Part shown: positions 60,287 to 64,000 of the stretch, in pieces
How the letters are laid out: every line of letters begins with the position of its first letter
How positions within the stretch are numbered: the first letter of the stretch is position 1
DNA from: Cinnamomum chago
Lineage: Eukaryota; Streptophyta; Magnoliopsida; Laurales; Lauraceae
Reading direction: 5' to 3'
Length of the DNA stretch: 64,000 bases
Assembly (NCBI GenBank): GCA_038049695.1
Contig: CP142451.1
Span: 43,969,001 to 44,033,000 of the forward strand
The notes under the pieces: generated by a model
Told to the model about the DNA's origin: nothing
Database searches by the model: none
Seen by the model: only the letters and a program-made list of their open reading frames with translations
Translations under genes and position numbers: made by a program

Positions 60287-61007
60287 TGATAGAGAAAGGA
60301 TGGGCTCTTTGTGGATTGTAACTATTCATGATATTATATGTATTCATGCTAGTTTGTGTTAGTATCTCAGCTCGATTAAGTATTTTTGCAAATGTACCGC
60401 AGTCATTACAGTATTTCAATTGAAGGATTCGCTTACATGTTTTCTCTAAAAGTCATTGTACATGTTCATGCCTAAATTGATTACCTGCCAAACCGTCGTG
60501 TTTGACCCTTGTTTGTTGGTGCCCAGGTGCAGGAGACGTTACCTTTGAGGAGGAGCGTCAGGAGGAGGCTTGTGAGCCAACCCCTGTGAGAGAGTGGCAG
60601 CCCGACGATGTCATCTAGACGTCGGGCGGGTTCTCGAGTTTCGTCACCTTTTGTCTTGGGTTTCTTTTGTTGTTTGAGGAGTGTATTGGCCTCTATTGGC
60701 CTCTCTTGGAATTGTAACAAAACTTAACTTGTTTTAGTATTAGTCCTATAACTTGAATATTAATGGGAATGCTTGTTAGCTTCTTTCTTTGATACTATGT
60801 TTTGATATTAATTGTCATGAGCACTTAAACATCGTATTGGTGCTCATCTTGATGTGTTTTGCTACACGCTTCCGCATACGTGATTGTGTGAGTCAGATTC
60901 CGCTTGTCCTTGGAAATCCTCACCGCGGGAACGTGTGGGAAAGTATCATCTACATCATCATCTACTGCGTCGCGGGCCCGGGATCCGTTCCGGGGTCGCG
61001 ACAAGAC

Positions 61008-61019
61008 TGGTATCAGAGC
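61008..61019 (+). other. Primer-binding site of E copy 2
   Basis: TGGTATCAGAGC, four bases after the LTR end, as in copy 1. Confidence 0.92.
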
Positions 61020-61164
61020 GAGACATGTTTCAGGCACTTAAAAGAAACTAGAAAGATCTTAGAAACGTGGCGAGGATTCGTGAGTTCGATAGATTCGTTC
61101 GTATAGGATCTTAGAAACCCTTGTACCATGATTATTGTGTTCTAACTCTTTGTTTTACAGCAAT

Positions 61165-62940
61165 ATGCCTCCAAGAAAAGCTCCAAATCATCATGCTTCA
61201 GGCAGTAATCAAAATGAGTCAAATGCATCTGAGACACCTACAGCCACACAGTTTCAGGAACTTATGCAAGCCATGATAGCACAACAAAGGCAGGCTAATG
61301 AGAACCAAGCAAGGTTTCAAGAACAGTTGGCAAAGAAGGATGATGAAATGGCACAAGTTCAGAGGCAACTTTTGGAAGTGCTTCAAAACAGGAATGTAGC
61401 ACCACCCGCAGGTCCACAGATTGTTATTCAGAATAGGGATCCTGACCCTAATGCACTGTTTGAGAAGTTTAGGAAAAGAGCACCGAAGGAGTTTTCGGGC
61501 AATGAAGACCCATTAGTGGCAGATGACTGGCTAGTCAATACGGAGAAGATCTTCGATGTCTTCATGTGCACAGGTGTACAGAAAGTCAACCTCACAGCTT
61601 CCTTATTTTATGGGCTTGCAGATAGGTGGTGGCAAACAGTCAAGGACCCGTGCAATTTGAAGAATCGGTTCTGGTGGAGCAACATGAAGAGAGAGATAAC
61701 AGCTTTTGTGTCTCGTTGTCTAACTTGTCAGTTGATTAAGGCAGAACATCAGAAGCCTCCAGGCTTGTTGCAGCCTTTGGAGATTCCGGAGTGGAAATGG
61801 GAGCACATTACCATGGATTTCGTTTCCGGTTTGCCTAATACCAAGAAGGGAAATAATGCAATTTGGATCATTGTAGATCGTCTGACAAAGTCTGCTCACT
61901 TCATTCCGATGAAGACAGGGAATATGATGCATATGGCACCACTTGCGAAGTTATTCGTTGATGAGATTGTTAGTAAACATGGCCAACCCGTCTCCATTAC
62001 TTCAGACAGAGACAGTAGGTTTGTTTCAAAGTTTTGGAAGACTCTTCATGAGTCGATGGGTACCAAGCTTCAGTTCAGCACAGCTTATCATCCTCAGACC
62101 GATGGTCAGTCAGAAAGGACAATACAGATTCTCGAAGACATGTTGCGTGCTTGTGTATTGGATTTCAAGATTCAGTGGGATGAGTGCTTACCTCTTTGCG
62201 AATTTGCATATAACAATAGTTACCACTCTAGCATTGGTATGGCACCTTTCGAGGCACTTTATGGTAGGAGATGCAGAACTCCGGTTTGCTGGGAAGAAGT
62301 CGGTGAACGCAGTTTCCATGGACCGACGATAGTTGGAGAGACAATTGACAAGGTCAAGCTGATTCAAGAGCGTTTGAAGATCGCCCGAAGTAGGCAAAAG
62401 AGTTATGCAGATACTCGCCGAAGAGAATTGCAGTTTCAAGTGGGTGACAAAGTGTTTTTGAAAGTCTCACCAACTAGGGGGACATTGAGATTCGGTCAGA
62501 AGGGCAAATTGTCTAGAAGATTTATTGGTCCGTATGAGATTTTGAGCAAGATTGGAGATGTTGCTTATAGACTCGCGTTACCGCCGGAATTCTCCGGGGT
62601 ACATAATGTTTTTCATGTTTCTATGCTCAAGAAGTATGTCTCTAGTCCTGCACACATTCTACAGCATGAGCCTTTAGAGATTCGAGAAGATGCCTCGTAT
62701 GTGGAAAGACCGATCAAGATCATTGACACCAAGGAGCAAGAATTGAGAAATCGGACTATTCATTGGGTCAAGGTACTTTGGGAAAATCACGAGCCAGAGG
62801 AAGCCACCTGGGAATTGAGAGAGCAAGTACAGAGGAAGTATCCACAGCTTTTACCAGAGGTAATTGTTTGTTTTATTTGGTGGAACAAATATCCTAAGGG
62901 GTGGAGGATGTTGGACCCCGACCCAGACCAAGTCGATTAG
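61165..62940 (+). CDS. Family E copy 2: in-frame Gag-integrase fusion (internal deletion)
   Basis: The frame starts with the same MPPRKAPN gag and is nearly identical to copy 1 for about 161 residues, to WWQTVKDP at about 61649. It then jumps into the integrase zinc-finger region ([14 protein letters not shown]) and continues through the integrase core and chromodomain-like tail. About 2.95 kb (53912-56866 of copy 1) is missing: the rest of gag, the zinc knuckles, protease, RT and RNase H. Three bases at the join (gtg) match neither side clearly, as expected of end joining. The frame is kept, giving a 591-residue product with half a capsid domain and an integrase lacking the first His ligands of its finger. 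It could not replicate alone. It is a non-autonomous derivative. Confidence 0.9.
   Translation: MPPRKAPNHHASGSNQNESNASETPTATQFQELMQAMIAQQRQANENQARFQEQLAKKDDEMAQVQRQLLEVLQNRNVAPPAGPQIVIQNRDPDPNALFEKFRKRAPKEFSGNEDPLVADDWLVNTEKIFDVFMCTGVQKVNLTASLFYGLADRWWQTVKDPCNLKNRFWWSNMKREITAFVSRCLTCQLIKAEHQKPPGLLQPLEIPEWKWEHITMDFVSGLPNTKKGNNAIWIIVDRLTKSAHFIPMKTGNMMHMAPLAKLFVDEIVSKHGQPVSITSDRDSRFVSKFWKTLHESMGTKLQFSTAYHPQTDGQSERTIQILEDMLRACVLDFKIQWDECLPLCEFAYNNSYHSSIGMAPFEALYGRRCRTPVCWEEVGERSFHGPTIVGETIDKVKLIQERLKIARSRQKSYADTRRRELQFQVGDKVFLKVSPTRGTLRFGQKGKLSRRFIGPYEILSKIGDVAYRLALPPEFSGVHNVFHVSMLKKYVSSPAHILQHEPLEIREDASYVERPIKIIDTKEQELRNRTIHWVKVLWENHEPEEATWELREQVQRKYPQLLPEVIVCFIWWNKYPKGWRMLDPDPDQVD
62896..62908 (+). 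other. Polypurine tract of E copy 2
   Basis: aaggggtggagga before the third LTR. Confidence 0.85.
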
Positions 62941-64000
62941 TGTGCGATTAGTATGTGTTTAGTCCTAAGTGAGCTTAGTTGTTGTTGGGTTAGAAGTAAT
63001 TAGTTTTAGTCTTGGACATAGCTTTGGGAATTTTGAGAACGTTCAGTATTAATTAGACACACTCAGGAAGGCCTGAGTGCACGTGTAAGCTTGGGAAGAT
63101 CGTATCGATTTTCGTGTGAGTGTGATTTTGATTTCATTTGAATGATGTTTCGACATGTTGCAACTTTCGTTTTAAGCACATTCATGTTTGATGCCCAAAA
63201 ACCTATGTTTTGGCCCAAAGAGGGTAAAGTTGTCTTTCTTGCACAAATCTGGACACAATTTTCGAGATCTCAAAACCATGTCAAAAATATACTTTTTTGA
63301 AACTAGATTTTTCGACGATCGTTTTATTCTTCTTCGTCGAAGTCATCCGAGGGTCCCAAGATCGTGTTTTGACCATTTCAAAGTTCAGGTTATTTGGGGC
63401 CCATTTCCTCACTAAAGCCCCATCTCCCTCTCTTTTCATTCACTTTACCAAATCTCTGCAACTTTCTTGACCTAGGGCAAGGAAAACCCTTTCTCTTTCC
63501 ATCTTCCCCCTCTTACTTGATCTAGCTAGAAGACTCCAAAGAAGATTTCAAGAATACCATTTTCTTCCTCTCATCCTAAGCTCTCCATTGATACAGTTTT
63601 CTTGAGGTTTCAAGTTGGGAGAGCTCTTCATTCTCTCCCATCTCTCTTGTTTGACCTTCTCTAGGTAAGAGCTTTCACTCATATCTTTCATGGAGTTGTT
63701 TTGGTTCCTTAAGATCATGTTTTTCATGTTTTCAAACCCTTTTTATAAAAATGGGTTCCTTGCTTTCATCGTGTTAAGTTTGGTATGGTTTCTCTTGGGT
63801 TTTCTTGTAGTGTTGGCTTAGCTTTTGAGTGAAGTGCTTGGAGAGGATTATTAGCATTTGGGCAAGGCAAGTAATCTCTATAGGACCATCGTGCATGTGT
63901 ATTTTAAGCTACATTGTTGTTTTTGGAAATTTTGCATATGAAAATGTTTATAAGCTTCATGATCATGTTTTCCTTGGATTGGATGTTTGGGATTGTGAGA
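62909..64000 (+). mobile_element. Family E LTR 3 (cut by window end)
   Basis: Starts TGTTGGACCC, one base different from the other two LTRs, and matches their first 1092 bases closely. The right border and the target duplication are outside the window. Confidence 0.93.

Larger units (their letters stand above)
58124..61003 (+). mobile_element. Family E LTR 2 (shared middle LTR), 2880 bp
   Basis: It serves as 3' LTR of copy 1 and 5' LTR of copy 2: it is preceded by a polypurine tract and followed by a primer-binding site. Compared with LTR 1 it has a 22-bp insertion near 59593-59615 (an extra tttcggctagccgcca-type segment) and few substitutions. Confidence 0.95.

Overview
This window is plant nuclear DNA made almost entirely of nested LTR retrotransposons. 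No host gene, rRNA, tRNA or CRISPR array was recognised. The evidence is Ty1/copia and Ty3/gypsy polyproteins of plant lineages, primer-binding sites reading TGGTATCAGAGC (complementary to initiator methionine tRNA), and solo LTRs flanked by 5-bp target-site duplications (TSDs). The host is probably an angiosperm with a repeat-rich genome; the species cannot be told.

Layout. The base layer is element B, a decayed minus-strand Ty3/gypsy chromovirus of Tekay/Del type (internal region 19378-24536). Its 3' LTR is split: one part lies at 25-1440, the other at about 18051-19377. Between them sits copia element A (about 1445-18050), with a broken gag-pol at 9771-16438. A is itself interrupted by three solo LTRs: 2726-5321 (+, B family, TSD gattt), 8001-9491 (-, copia, TSD cggga) and 9972-12972 (-, E family, TSD ggacc). 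A stretch of copia LTR plus B LTR occurs twice (about 1445-6838 and 16475-19258). B's 5' LTR is cut by element C (24640-46884, TSD aaggc) and again at 46964 by element D.

Element C is a 22.2-kb minus-strand Ty3/gypsy element of the Tat/Ogre group with about 2.47-kb LTRs that differ at only some 16 positions by eye. In its own orientation it has a 5' LTR, PBS, a leader with a tandem array, an extra ORF1, gag, pol (protease, RT, degenerate RNase H, archaeal-type RNase H, integrase), two minisatellites, an antisense spliced gene for a protein resembling the plant mobile domain, a PPT and the 3' LTR. The antisense gene has its own TATA box, a 10-nt first coding exon and phase-compatible introns. 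It is the most interesting object in the window. This copy has lost one splice donor and carries a premature stop. Its gag-pol has two apparent frameshifts.

Element D (from 46965) is a Sirevirus-like copia element with a 1.7-kb LTR and a shortened, lysine-rich gag-like ORF. It is interrupted at 50412 by family E, a plus-strand Tekay-type chromovirus. E forms a three-LTR array: LTR (50412-53269), an intact 1574-codon Gag-Pol ORF (53431-58155), LTR (58124-61003), a second internal region with an in-frame deletion fusing gag to integrase (61165-62940), and a third LTR (62909 to the window end). The first 24 bases are the tail of another E-type LTR.

Inferred order: B is oldest; A, C, D and the left E-type LTR landed in B; the solo LTRs landed in A; E landed in D. 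C and the E array are the youngest, judged from LTR similarity and open frames. Boundaries given as 'about' are by-eye estimates.
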